From Azolla caroliniana (taxonomy: Eukaryota > Polypodiophyta), in assembly GCA_043228905.1 (NCBI GenBank), contig JBHGNT010000002.1, positions 21,762,001 to 21,826,000 of the forward strand: a DNA stretch of 64,000 bases, given 5' to 3'. The notes beneath the pieces were generated by a model that saw only the letters and a program-made list of their open reading frames with translations, had not been told where the DNA came from and searched no databases. Position 1 is the first letter of the stretch; every line of letters begins with the position of its first letter. This document shows positions 40,400 to 52,572 of the stretch, piece by piece. Position numbers and translations under genes: made by a program.

Positions 40400-40795
40400 A
40401 TGGCATCCTCAAGCAACCAAGTGGGAGAGCTCGAAAGGATGATGCTAATCGTTGAACAAATGATGAGATCTCGAGACAACGATGCGAGCGTGGAGAAGGC
40501 TGTCGACCGTGTCGTAGAGCTCGAGGGTCAATTTGATGGAAGGAATGTTACGAAGTTCCTTGACACATATAGAAGGGAGATGAATCAAAGGGACGTGTCT
40601 AAAGCACGTCAAATCGCAAGCTTCAAGAGAGTTGTCACCAACAACGTCCAAAGACACGTCATCGAACCTCAAGAAGGTAAGGCAACATGGTCTGAGTTCG
40701 AGAAAACGATACTAGCAGAGTTCGCGACTGAAGACTCAACGAGGATGACTCGACATGCCCTGATGAAGTGGATAGAGAAGAAGTTTAAGAAGATA
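40400..40795 (+). pseudogene. Element B gag N-terminus, truncated
   Basis: From ATGGCATCCTCAAGC: MASSSNQVGELERMMLIVEQM, VVELEGQFDGRNVTKFLDTY, RHVIEPQEGKATWSEFEKTI, STRMTRHALMKWIEKK. The frame is open, then leaves gag-like sequence after residue ~130 (near 40785-40800). The next expected gag block (ASRVYDEFEQMF...) begins at 30490 on the - strand. It is cut by a rearrangement, not by decay. Confidence 0.85.
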
Positions 40796-40807
40796 TGTAG
40801 AATGAGG

Positions 40808-41051
40808 CTAAATCCAATTAATGTTGCATGGATTTTCACTTATTACCTAAGAATTGGGACTGACTGAATATAAGACTATTGGTTTTACTGTCATGAAATG
40901 TTACACTTAAGAAATCCATCATATTTTAAGAATAGATGTACACATGCGCATACCTTTCAGTAAAAGTCTGAGAAAATTATGCAATTCTTAATGACTCAAT
41001 CGGATATGAAAAAGAGAAAACGACATATTACCTGTTTCAAGTGTCCCGGTG
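40808..41051 (+). mobile_element. Right-end fragment of a CACTA-like element
   Basis: Related to 17640-17900: both have a stretch with ATATAAGACTATTG/ATATGAAACTATTG and CATGAAA, and the same terminal GACATATTACCTGTTTCAA; here it ends GTGTCCCGGTG at 41051. No left terminus is visible; the left side abuts truncated element B gag. Confidence 0.5.
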
Positions 41052-41800
41052 TTTGCAATGTTTTCCAGAGGATTCACAAACTTCTATCACAAGTTTATAC
41101 AAGATTACTCGAAACTCATTTTGCTTCTAACACAACTCACAAAGAAGGATAAATAATTTGTTTGGATTGTTGATGCAGATAATGCTTTTTTGGATCTCAA
41201 GCAAGCATTTACATCCGTTCCTATTCTAGCTCATGTTGATCCGCAAAAACCATTTATTATTGAAGCGGATGCATTAAATTCTGCAATTGGTAGTTTTTTG
41301 TCACAACAAGGTGATGATGGGAAGTTACATCTAGTGGTTGTCATGCAAATTTGATACTACCAAGATAAACTATGAGGTATACAACAAGGAGTTATTAGCT
41401 ATAGTTGATTCCTTTGCACAATGACGACATTTTTTGGAAGGCTCTCATCATCAAGTAGTTGTATTCAGTAACCACAAAAACCTCGCCTATTTCCACAGTG
41501 CTCGAGTGTAAACAAACGACAAGCTCGATGGGCCCAATTTCTTACTCATTTTGATTTCAAGATTACATTTCGTCCGAGCAAGCAACAAGGGAAAGTAGAC
41601 GTATTATCACACGACGTTCGTATCTAGCACCTCGTACCGGTGATCCGACCTTCCATAATAAAAAAACAGAAAATCCTAGGTCCTGCACGGCTTCAAGCAA
41701 CTACATTCTTTGATACTCCATTAGATTCAAGCATTGTTGATGCTATTTGTCATGATCTCAAGGCAAATGTCTTTGCGAAAGACATCTCAAAAGTCTAGTG
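41052..41800 (+). pseudogene. Element A-like pol fragment (RT end and RNase H)
   Basis: Reads GFTNFYHKFIQDYSKLILLLTQL, FLDLKQAFTSVPILAHVDPQ, FIIEADALNSAIGSFLSQQG, QARWAQFLTHFDFKITFRPSKQQG and KILGPARLQATTFFDTPLDSS with stops and frameshifts between. It corresponds to element A positions about 2640-3320 but is a diverged relative. The left end abuts the CACTA-like end; the right end fades out near 41800. Confidence 0.82.
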
Positions 41801-41990
41801 GAGACCAAAGCATCCATACATTTTGCATGTAAGACGGTTTCGAAAGAACAACCCCTGAACTGAAGCATGCGGAGTTGGAGCAACAACAAAGAGATACTTT
41901 TCGGTAACCAACTCAAAAGTCTAGTGGAGGCCAAAGCATTTTTGACATTTTGCACGTAAGAAGGTTTCGAAAGAACAATCCCCGAAGCCC
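41786..41990 (+). repeat. Direct duplication (~75 bp, offset 126 bp) upstream of CCT6
   Basis: CTCAAAAGTCTAGTGGAG at 41786 and again at 41912, each followed by CCAAAGCAT and a GTTTCGAAAGAACAA block. The two copies flank about 50 bp of unrelated sequence. Origin unknown; it may belong to the degraded retroelement to the left. Confidence 0.7.
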
Positions 41991-42480
41991 ACAGAGGTTA
42001 TTATAATAAAATTGGTAAGTGGATTTGCTGGAGCCCAACGAGACAGAGAACCCGAATCGGGTGCGAAATTGGACCTCGATTCTTCAGAATAAACCGTGTC
42101 ATGGAGACAAAGAAAAAAAACAAACCCTCGAATCATTCGAGAGGTTTGTCGGGAAACATGAAATGAAAACCCTTTTGCTCGGAAAAGGAAAGATGTCCGG
42201 CCGGCCGCCCAAGTGTGAACGCAGTTTAGGTTTCGTTTTGATTTTGCAGGTGCTCTTCTCTTTCCCGCATTTCTGCTTCACTTCTTCTTTCTTGCCTTTT
42301 ACTCCCCCCCCCCTCCATCTCCAGGAATTAGGGTTTCTTCTTTCCATTCCACAGTGCTCTGAACAGACGGAAGCAGCAGCGCCAGCAACATCAAGAAGCG
42401 GAAGAAAGACGCGGAACCAGCAGGAGATCAGGAAAGACAGACACAGGGAAGGAAAGGAAAGTAAAGAAGGCTAGGGAGCT

Positions 42481-45400
42481 ATGGCCCTCCATGTTCTCAA
42501 CCCGAATGCAGAGACTCTCAACCGAGCCGCTGCGCTGAATATGAACATCAATGCCGCCAAAGGATTGCAAGAAGTCCTCAAGACCAACCTCGGGCCCAAA
42601 GGAACCATCAAGATGTGAGTGGATTTGCCTTTATCCCTTCGATGATTCTTGTCTAATGATATTGGGACGTGTTATCGAAATCATGATCTGCATAGATCGA
42701 CTCCAACACGAAATATCAAGCGCTATTTGTCGATCGCGTCTTTTGTTTGATGATGTCTGCATTTGTCGCCGTCAAAACGAACTGTAAAAATCTGTTTGTT
42801 TTCCACTCTCGTATATTTGTATTGCTAACGGTACATGCATTGATCGCAGTAAATACTTATATAGTATATAGTCAAGATTTACGTGGAGCACTTTTCCCTT
42901 ATCTTTTGTGCAATCCTCTTTCTTTTCCCAATGTTTCTGTGAGGCGTTAATACAGTTAAAGATATTTATGCACATCTTGTGTAGTTAAAGGATCAAACAT
43001 TCTTTGAGCATCTGATCATAAATAAAAGGAAATCAAACCTCTTGATGATACACAATTTCATTAAGTCTATTAAGGAGATGTTAGCCACCTATGATTGGCC
43101 ATAGACAGTATGAAGTTGGAAGTGAATAATCAAACTGGAAATTTTCCTATTCCAATCTTGTCTCCTCATGGCTTTCTTTGGGCATGTAGTGTACTCTCTC
43201 ACAATGAATGCAAACGGAGCTTCCTGAAAATTCTCAGATTTAAGAGTTTTCTTCATCAGTGCCTTATATTCTCAAATATGACACGAGGATGAAGCTGAGC
43301 TGGAAAATTTCCCATACTGATAAAATGAAAAGTTTTCCTTGCTGATATATTTATGTTCTCAGAGCATATGAGGTAGCATGATGAATGAAGACTCCTCAAA
43401 ATTCAAGTTTTCAAGAGGTTCCTGTCATCAAGTGCTACCTTATGTGCTCAAAGACACATCATTATATTTAAACATTTTAGAAGATGGAAAGAGAAAAGTT
43501 TGCTATTCCGGTTCTCTGTCCCTTCTTTGAATATATAAAGTTGCATCATATGAGAATGAAGCTTATTGGAAGTTCTCAGATTTTAAGAGTTTTCTTCATC
43601 AGATGCCTTACATTCTCAAAGATGATACGAGGATGAAGCTAAGCTGGGAAATATTCCATACTGATAAAGTGAAAGGATTTCCTTGCTGATGTCTTCATGT
43701 TCTCTGAGTGCATAAGGCAGCATGATGAATGGAGACTCCTTAAAATTCAAGTTTTCAAGAGGGTCCTGTTATCAGGTCTACCTTACGTGCTCAAAGACAC
43801 ATCATGATGTTGAAACATTTTGGAAGATGGAAAGAAAAAGTTTGCTATTCTGATTGCTCTGTGCCTTCTTACATTCTGATGAATATTTATGTTGATTTTA
43901 ATTTGTACCTCTTATCCCATTGTAATTTTATTTAAATTTGTTTCTATTATGCCTTTCCTCTTCTATAACGCACAGGTTTTGTTGGCTTTTCATTTCTTAG
44001 TAATTTGGATTTTCTGTGTTTAATGCTGACACTTTGGAAAAATGTATAAATAATTATCAGGTTAGTTGGAGGTTCGGGAGATATCAGACTGACCAAGGAT
44101 GGCAATACTCTTCTAAAAGAAATGGTATTGTTAAAAGAACGAAAAATCTTCCATTTTCTGTCACATTATTGTCTCTTTCCCTGAAATGATTTACAATATA
44201 TATGCAGCAAATACAAAATCCCACAGCAATAATGATTGCACGAACTGCAGTTGCTCAAGATGAAACTAGTGGGGATGGAACTACGTCAACTGTTCTCTTC
44301 ATTGGTGAGCTGATGAAGCAAGCAGAACGTTACATATCAGATGGTATGAGTTTTCCTTTATATCCCCATTGTCCCTGGTCAATCTGTCACTAGGACCTGC
44401 TACTTTTGTTCTTCTGTAGGTGGGCATCATTAAGCTGCTACAAAAGAACAAAAGTAACACCTTGTGGTATGATGAACCCAAATTCTGGAAGTTATGATTG
44501 TCTGCATTGATTTGATGTTTTCATGTGTTATAACTTGCATGTAGTGTGCCATATACATTATCAGTATGTTTTTTTATTATTAAAGTTTGAGGCACTCTCG
44601 ATTTGAGGTATGCACTCTCGATTTTCTTTGGGATTAATTTAATTGGCTCTCCTACCTTGGGTTATTAATTTAGAACCAACCATTGTTTCATTTGAGTATA
44701 TGGTAACTAGCGTTTTCCATATGCTGGATGAAAGTTATTAAATAAAAGCTAGATTTGCTTTTGAAGCCTCATATTATTTTTTTATCTTATGGTGTTGAGC
44801 ATCTCATTCTCAACTCAGGTTTCTATAACATATCTGTAACTTCAAAGGCAAAATCCAATTTCACAAAACTAGTATTGAAAATAAATTGATTTCAATAAAT
44901 GCAAATTTTCATCAGAAATTAGATTCCAATACAGATTATGACTCTTGGTTCTATAATGTTCATATACACTTCTGACACAGACATCGATTACGATTATAAA
45001 TTTATTGTCATTGTTATTATTTATCAGTAATGTTTCCAAAATGTCATTGGAATATGTTATTATATGTCCTGAGAAATGTAAGTGCGTTGTTAGATTGAAG
45101 GATTAGGAAGATGGATGGGTTATGCTGCAAAGCATTTATGTAACCTTCAAGTTCTGCATCTTCATGCATGTGATTCATACATACATATTATTCTCTTTAT
45201 ATTTGGCTCTTTATGTTAAATGTATTTTCAATTGAAATGAAGGTTTCAGTACATAGTCTATCATGTACTAGATATTCCTGTAATGTGGATTACAGTACAT
45301 AGTCTATTATGTACTAGATATCCCTGTAATGTGGATTACAGTACATAGTCTATTATGTACTAGATATCCCTGTAATGTGGATTATCAAAATCGCTTTGTT

Positions 45401-48400
45401 GTTCGCAGGTATGCATCCACGTGTTTTAGTTGATGGATTTGAGATTGCAAAGAAGGCAACAATGGAATTTCTAGAAAAATTCAAGACTCCAGTGGTTATG
45501 GGTGACTATCCAGATAAGGAAATTTTGAAAATGGTTGCCAGAACTACCTTGCGAACCAAGGTAATATTCTCGTCAAATATGATTTAAAACTTTGCTTAAG
45601 GTGCCAATGTGATTTATCAAACATGTATTCAATTGAGTATTGTTCCTTCTTTAGCCTTACAAAATTGTTCTCTAATTAGGTATATGAAGCTCTTGCAGAC
45701 CAATTGACAGACATTGTGGTGAATGCGGTATGCTTGAATCTAAGCTTTTGATGAAGGTGTTACTGAAGATTTAGGATTATGTTTGTTGATGCTATGATTT
45801 TTATTGAATACAACAGGTTCTTTGTATTCGCAAGCCACTTGAGCCACTAGACTTATTTATGGTTGAAATTATGCACATGAGGCATAGGTTTGATACTGAC
45901 ACAAGACTGGTATGTGAACTTGGCCATTCACTTTACTTGGTTGAAACACTATATTATCTCTTAATCTGGTTATTGCTATGTGTTTCTATCTGCTAGGATC
46001 ATCCTAGTTTTTAATTCTTTACTTTATATAGACTTTGAGTTGGTTTACTATATCTTGTTGATTGTATGTGTGAAAATATTCTTTATGGGTATATATACTG
46101 GAGTTGGGTTATTACCACTGAAGCAAAAGTTTCTCTGAATACACCTGTCAGGACAAAAAGAAGCTAGAATATTCGTTCCTTTTTAATAGAGCATAGTATG
46201 AGGATGTGCATGTGGACGTTTAGGCGGAACTGGTATACAATTAGCATGGGGTTAAAACTCGCAGTGATGTAATATCAGAGGAATAATGAAAAGTAATAGT
46301 GTTGTTAGAACATTGTTAAGATAAAAAATACTGGTGGGTGTTTCTATTTGCCTGTGAATTGCTTCTTTGAAGTTCATCAAGACTTAGCTTAGAATTAATG
46401 TATTCACTTTATGAGGATAAACAAATATGAAAAAATGTGCATGTAGAAATTTGTTTTGTTGAAGTAGTGTAGGATCTACTTGCAACAAACTTTTAATGTT
46501 CAACTCTACTATGTTTGTTTGGTTGTGCTGTCTAGGTTGAAGGTCTTGTACTAGATCATGGAGCACGTCACCCTGACATGAAGAAAAGGGTTGAAAACTG
46601 TTACATACTTACTTGCAATGTCTCATTGGAGTATGAGAAAAGGTACATATTTCATGAAGCCAATATAATATTATAAACTGCCATATTTGATCTAAGATTG
46701 TTCTTCTGTGCATAGAAAATAAATAAAGCATTTTGATCAACTTAAGAATTCGTCTTCCAGTGCTCATTTTGATTGTTATGCGATAAAATCATGTTTCATC
46801 GCAGTGGTAAAATTTGTACGGATTAAGTGCTTGATGGACTATTTGTACGGTGTTTTTAAGATATATATATATATATATTTATATATTATATTGATTAATT
46901 CTGAAGTATGTATGTTTTTTGATTCTGGTTTTTTCTACTCTTTAAAAGTTCATGTATTTCTCTGTTGTGTACTTTGATGTTTTCTAGATATTTCTATGCA
47001 CCATGAAAGCTAGCACATGCATTTTCCCAGGATAGATACTGTGTGAATATTTATAGATAACGAAGTATGTGAGGCAATTAAGCAATTCTAGCAGGGAATA
47101 ATTGTGACTAAAGGGATCTCCCACTAGAGTTTGCTGTGCAGATTCTGTATTTCTTTTTTATCATTATTGTCTAACTATAATGAGAGAGCAATAACTTCCA
47201 CGACCTTAATTTGTGTTAAGCAACCAAAGAAAGCATCATAACATTTATTCCTCAAATATGTGTTTTGAGGAACACTGAAAAACAGTCTGAAGTTGGAATT
47301 AGTTTAAGATTAGGAAATACAAACAAGTCGAGATAAATTTCTTTCAAACAAGTTATATATTATCATGTTAGGAAGAAAAAGGTTTTGGAAAGTCATGAGT
47401 TGTCCTGGTTGGAATTGTATATATGAGATAAATGTGTTCTATTCATTCCCCATAAAATCCACATATCTCAAGCTAAAAATTCACCCTGCATTTGAAATTA
47501 TAGCAAAACTCTACTGACCATTATTCTATATCTCACTTAGTGAGGTAAATGCAGGGTTTTTTTACCACAATGCAGAACAGAGAGAGCAAATGGTTGCAGC
47601 GGAGCGGAGAAGTGTGGATGAGAGAGTCCAAAAAGTTATTGATCTAAAGAAAAAGGTTATTGGTTTCTTTTGGAATGCAGAGCTTCATAACTACATATGG
47701 TTTTAAGCTGACATGACTATATACTTCAAGTGTCTTAAACAATGTAATCAAGTTCTTATTTTTCATTCTCTAGGTGTGTGATGGAACCGACAAGAATTTT
47801 GTGGTGATTAACCAGAAAGGCATTGATCCAATTTCGCTTGATATGCTTGCAAGGGAGGGTGTAAGTTTCATCCAAATTCATATGAACTTTCTTGCTTACC
47901 TTACATTCATTAAATCTGCTCTCAAATGTTATACTGAGTATTCTTTCATGGACAGATTGTAGCCCTAAGAAGAGCTAAGCGCAGAAATATGGAGCGCTTA
48001 GTATTAGCATGTGGTGGAGAAGCTGTAAATTCTGTGGATGATCTTACATCTGATGTATTGGGATGGGCTGGTCTTGTCTATGAACATGTCTTGGGAGAGG
48101 AAAAGTACACTTTCGTTGAAGGAGTGAAAAACCCACACTCATGTACAATCTTGATAAAAGGTATTCATTCAAGTGATTTTGTAGGCCATTCCTGTTTGAA
48201 TTAGGTGGCAATTACCACACAATTGACCTTCATAATGCATTACTATTTTGTTTAAGGTCCCAATGAACACACAATTGCCCAGATCAAGGATGCTATTCGA
48301 GATGGGTTAAGAGCAGTGAAGAACACACTTGAGGATGGAGCCGTTGTTTTGGTACTCTTCCAATCTCATTAAATTGTCTTAGTTATTAGTAATGGCATGG

Positions 48401-49499
48401 CATGAAAACACTTGTACTCAAGATTTCATTGTATTTTTCAGGGAGCTGGAGCTTTTGAAGTTGCTGCTAGGCAGTATTTAGTAAACGAGGTCAAGAAGAC
48501 TGTGAAAGGAGTAAGTGGCATTTTTGTATTGTCTTCATACGCCATGTAACTAACAAGTAATGTGTCATTATTAGAGATTACAATTTAGTAAGCTCACATG
48601 AAATTCATAACTGAAAGTTTCTCCAAAGATTTACCATATCACATATTTGGGAAAGGCTACAAGAAGCTTGTGTTTCAAAAATCTTATCCCATTCTTTATT
48701 GGTGTATTTGTTACGAAGTTTTATGATATGGAACAAATATGAGCAGCAATATAGCCTTCACATGCATCAGTGTGTTTTCTTAACAAACGAACTTAAAAAA
48801 CAAGCCATCTCTTCCATATTCACAAGCTATATCTTCTTTATGCATGAACAAACAAGTTTTAGTCTCATGATTATTTAAATATCACTTGAGAACAGCGTGT
48901 TGCATATTTGTTCGTACCTGTTACATTGAATTTCAAGTGACTTGTCATCATTTCTTACTTGCCCATTCTTCATCAAAGCCAATTGTCTTCTTTGAATTAT
49001 GTAGCGAGCACAACTTGGTGTGGAAGCATTTGCTGATGCACTGTTGATCATTCCGAAAACTCTGGCAGAGAATTCAGGATTGGATACTCAGGATGTCATA
49101 ATTGCATTGCAGGTATCTTTTTGTTTCTATTTAAACTGCCGTTTAAACTGTCTTGAGTGATTCAATTCTAATTTGAAAGAGACTAAAATGATTTGGTTGT
49201 TTATCTAAAGAGAGAGCATGATAATGGTGTAATTGCTGGCTTGAATCATCATACTGGTGAGCCAATGGATCCACAGATGGAGGGAATATTCGATAATTAC
49301 AGCGTGAAGCGACAAATTGTAACCTCTGGGTAAGTAAACGGATTTCATGATCTTAGTCTTTTCGTCAGTTTTGTAGGAAGAGCTGTATGGATGGATTCTC
49401 ATGATTTTTATATTTTGCATTTACAGGCCCATCATTGCATCACAGCTGCTCCTTGTAGATGAAGTCATTAGGGCTGGGAGAAACATGAGAAAGGGTTAA
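42481..49499 (+). CDS. CCT6: T-complex protein 1 subunit zeta (CCT-zeta), 15 exons
   Basis: Subunit of the eight-membered cytosolic chaperonin CCT/TRiC, which folds actin, tubulin and other proteins using ATP. Exons: 42481-42614, 44061-44124, 44208-44343, 45409-45560, 45680-45727, 45817-45909, 46536-46642, 47541-47655, 47774-47860, 47956-48160, 48257-48351, 48442-48510, 49005-49112, 49211-49329, 49427-49499. All introns are GT-AG. Total 1,605 nt, 534 aa, the usual length. Group II chaperonin motifs are intact: [19 protein letters not shown], the nucleotide-binding GDGTTS, and [10 protein letters not shown]; the C-terminus is RNMRKG. Start: the ATG giving [14 protein letters not shown], which aligns with CCT6 N-termini. 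Confidence 0.95.
43217..43860 (+). repeat. Direct duplication (~300 bp, offset ~342 bp) in CCT6 intron 1
   Basis: The block beginning TTCTCAGATTTAAGAG (43231) recurs at 43573; both continue through GAGGATGAAGCT, CCATACTGATAAA, CAAGTTTTCAAGAGG and CTCAAAGACACATCAT. The copies differ at many positions, so the duplication is old. No coding potential. Confidence 0.8.
45247..45384 (+). repeat. Three 46-bp tandem repeats in CCT6 intron 3
   Basis: Units start at 45247, 45293 and 45339 (CAGTACATAGTCTATTATGT...). Exact 46-bp period, one or two differences between units. It lies just before the exon 4 acceptor (45408), where it brings repeated TGTACTAGATAT segments close to the branch-point region. 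Confidence 0.9.
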
Positions 49500-51148
49500 A
49501 AGTCTCGATCTGTAGATATTCTTGAACACAACTATTTTTTAGTGGTATATGGAGAAGCAAGGAATTATTATTGAGCAACAACATCCTTTTGTTGTAAGAA
49601 TTAACAGTGGCTTTGGGCTTGATGGACAAGCTTTTGACAATGCCAAGTCGGTCTTTTCTGTCTATGTTCAAAGTAATTTGATCTCGTGATTTGTGTTTTT
49701 GATTAGAATATACATCTATGTATTGATGACTACCTTAGTGCTTTGCCCCAAAACTGAAAAAGAAAGTTGTTTCCACACTAGAGGCGTGACTTTAGCAAAG
49801 CATTTTTTGTAGTAATTAAAATTCTTGATCTGATGGTGAAATCAGTAATTTATATTCTCATTAAAAACCTTGGAATCTGCAGCGGGATGCATTAAAAAGA
49901 CTCTGTAATTTATCATAATTTGTTTCTGGTGTGTATGACTTTGCTGCTGTCCCATACATGGCAGTGTTGATCGTCTGCATAAGAAATTCTGACGATTATA
50001 AATAGAAGAATGCAAGCTCTATTTACGTTCCCAATTGTAGTCTCGTGATACTTACTATAGAACAATCATTTATGATGTATGCAATTTTTTGTATTGAGTA
50101 CCAAATATTTTATGGGTGCTAAGGTCAGCTGTTCTATATCAACCTTGGAGCAGGTGGTTTATGGTATTAGAGTTAAGTTGTTGACTAGAACGAATTTGGA
50201 AGATCCAGTTATCGCAAGGTGAGGTGGAATAATCATCCTACTGAGTGAGGATGACAGGTTTGTCCAGATTATAGTTTAATGTGATCGAGTCCATTGCATT
50301 GTTGTCATATGCAGCACAATACATACGAAAAGCTGTTATGGAAGACGAGGGTTGGAAGATTGAGAGGCCCAGATTGTTCTATGCAAGAATCATATTCCTG
50401 TCATTTTAGATTCAGAGCTGGTAATGGAATCTTGTTTTGATAGAGAACTACAAATGTGGATGATGAAAATGGATCCAAACTAGCTTGAGGGCTAATGAGT
50501 TTGTCAATGGGGGTCATGGGGAAGTGCAAGCATATGTAGTAAACATCAATGGATGGCACTATAGAATCTAACATGATTTTAATGAAACTTCAACACATTT
50601 CGCATAGTAAAAATGATGTTTTTAATTATCATTTTATAATATTACCTTTGAACACAAGAATTAATCCCTTTGATAGGCACAACCTAGAAAACACTGATGT
50701 AAAATGTCCACATGTGTGACGAATACAAAATACTAGCTAAAATGGTATTACAAATTTCGAATGTACATATATGAAGAAAAACACATAGAGTGCGTCGTTT
50801 TGTTCATTGTCTTGAATGGATGGAATAGAGATTTCTCAAGTTTTTACAAATTGAGGAACGGATTTGATTCCAATCATTATATTTGGCCTTTTTCCTATTT
50901 AAGGTATCAATGGTTGTTTTTATTAGTATGAGATGTTAAATCATTCTCCTTCTTCTCCTTCTTCTTCTTCTTCTTCTTCTGCCCGCGAAGATCATGTGTT
51001 TTCAAGATTCCTCGAGGGCATGGCCGGAGAAATAAAGGAAAAGTGAGACCCCCCCACCAGGGGTACAAACCTTAATTATGGTAAACCACTCTTCTTCTTG
51101 CTTCTTCTTCTTCTTCTTCTTCTGCCTCCCCTTCTCGTAAACAATATA
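49500..51148. other. CCT6 3' flank and intergenic region
   Basis: The first few hundred bases are probably CCT6 3' UTR; I see no certain polyadenylation signal. The rest is AT-rich with no gene. (CTT)n tracts at about 50945-50980 and 51091-51123 precede the APO start and probably lie in its promoter or 5' UTR. Confidence 0.6.
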
Positions 51149-52572
51149 ATGAGGTCCGTGATTCCTCTGTTTCTGCGACGCCCACGGGCCATGTCTCCTC
51201 GCCACAACCAGGTTTGCAAAGCATTCATCCATTTCCTCTGATCAATCCTTGTCTTTCTCTGTTTAATTCTTATCTGTCTTACTTATGTGGTTCCCCTTCC
51301 TCTCCTCCTCCTCCTTATGCTCAGGCATGGTGGTGTTGCGGAGAATCTCTTCCCCCCATGATGACCACTGTGTCTGACACTTTCTTCAACCAAAACGTGG
51401 AGCTTCTCATGAATCCTCCTCTCAGAACGAAGAAGCCATTTCTTAAACCTACCTCAAATGGAAAGCAGAAGAAGAAGATGATGAAGAATGAAGGAGAAGA
51501 AAACAAAGCTCTTCCTTCTCCTGAGAATGGACTCTTAGTTCCACACCTCATTCCTGTTGCGCAAGATACCCTGAAAGCTTGGAAAAACCTTGTCGATGGC
51601 GCAAACAAGATCTTGACAAAGTTTCCTGTCAAAGTCTGCCGGTAAATTTGGTTTCTTCTGCTTTTTCATTCGGATATGTATTTATATCCGGCACTATGAA
51701 CTGAGAAGACATACTGAGTTGGGAAGTGATTCAACAGATACTGCCCTGCAGTCCATGTTGGACCAGTTGGTCATCAAATTGCTAGTTGTGAAGGCCCTCA
51801 TAATGGCATCCGGCGAGGCCGACATGATTGGATCAACGGCAATATTGACCATGTCCTTCCGCGCAACAACGTCTTCCATCTCACAGATAGGCTTGGGAGA
51901 ACGATCAATCATGACGACAGGCACAAGATCAAGAAAGTTCCTGCCATTGTGGAGCTCTGTATCCAGGCAGGCGTGGATGTCTCAGGTTACCCTGCCAAAA
52001 GAAGGATCAATCCAGTCATAATGATTGATAAGAAAATCATAGATATCGATGATTGGGAGAACACAAGCAACAATTCAAGTGAGAAAATGTCGCCGGTAGA
52101 ATTCGATTTGAGAACTTCCCGATGCGGTATAGAAATCTCTCCACTAACTGATGAAGCACTTCGCGCTTTGGCAGTACAAACAATGCAAGCATGGTTTGCA
52201 GTGCGTAGGGGAGCCAAGAAATTGATGTCGAAGTATTATGTGCAAGTTTGTGGGTACTGCCCCCAGCTACATGTGGGGCCAAAAGGCACCAAGACATGTG
52301 ATTGTTTTGCTTACAAGCATCAAATGAGATCGGGTCACCATCACTGGCAAGAGGCATCCATAGATGATCTAATGCCACCCATTTATGTATGGCATTTACG
52401 AGATCGGTGTGGCCCTCCTTTACTAACTGAGCTAAGGGTGTTTTATGGGGCAGCTCCTGCAATTGTTGAGCTTTGTATACAGGCGGGAGCACCCATACCC
52501 GAACAATGCAAACCTATGATGCGGCTAGATGTTGTCATACCAGAAGCCGATGAGATCGAAAAGGTTGTGTAA
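51149..52572 (+). CDS. APO-family protein (organelle group II intron splicing/RNA-binding), 3 exons
   Basis: APO proteins bind organellar RNA through two zinc-binding APO domains and promote intron splicing. Exons: 51149-51211, 51325-51641, 51738-52572; 404 aa, typical of the family. The first exon (MRSVIPLFLRRPRAMSPRHNQ) is Arg-rich, without acidic residues, and looks like a transit peptide; this exon is the least certain part. APO domain 1: C.YC with HVGPVGHQIASCEG, RRGRHDW. APO domain 2: CGYCPQLHVGPKGTKTCDC ... HQMRSGHHHW. Each is followed by the family block PAIVELCIQAG (VPAIVELCIQAGVDV; APAIVELCIQAGAPI). The end is MMRLDVVIPEADEIEKVV. The paralogue (APO1-4) is not assigned. Confidence 0.88.

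Noticed and set aside
42019-42474. 151-aa ORF directly upstream of the CCT6 start.
   Set aside because: Composition and position fit CCT6 promoter/5' UTR; the CCT6 ATG at 42481 is in a clearly conserved context.
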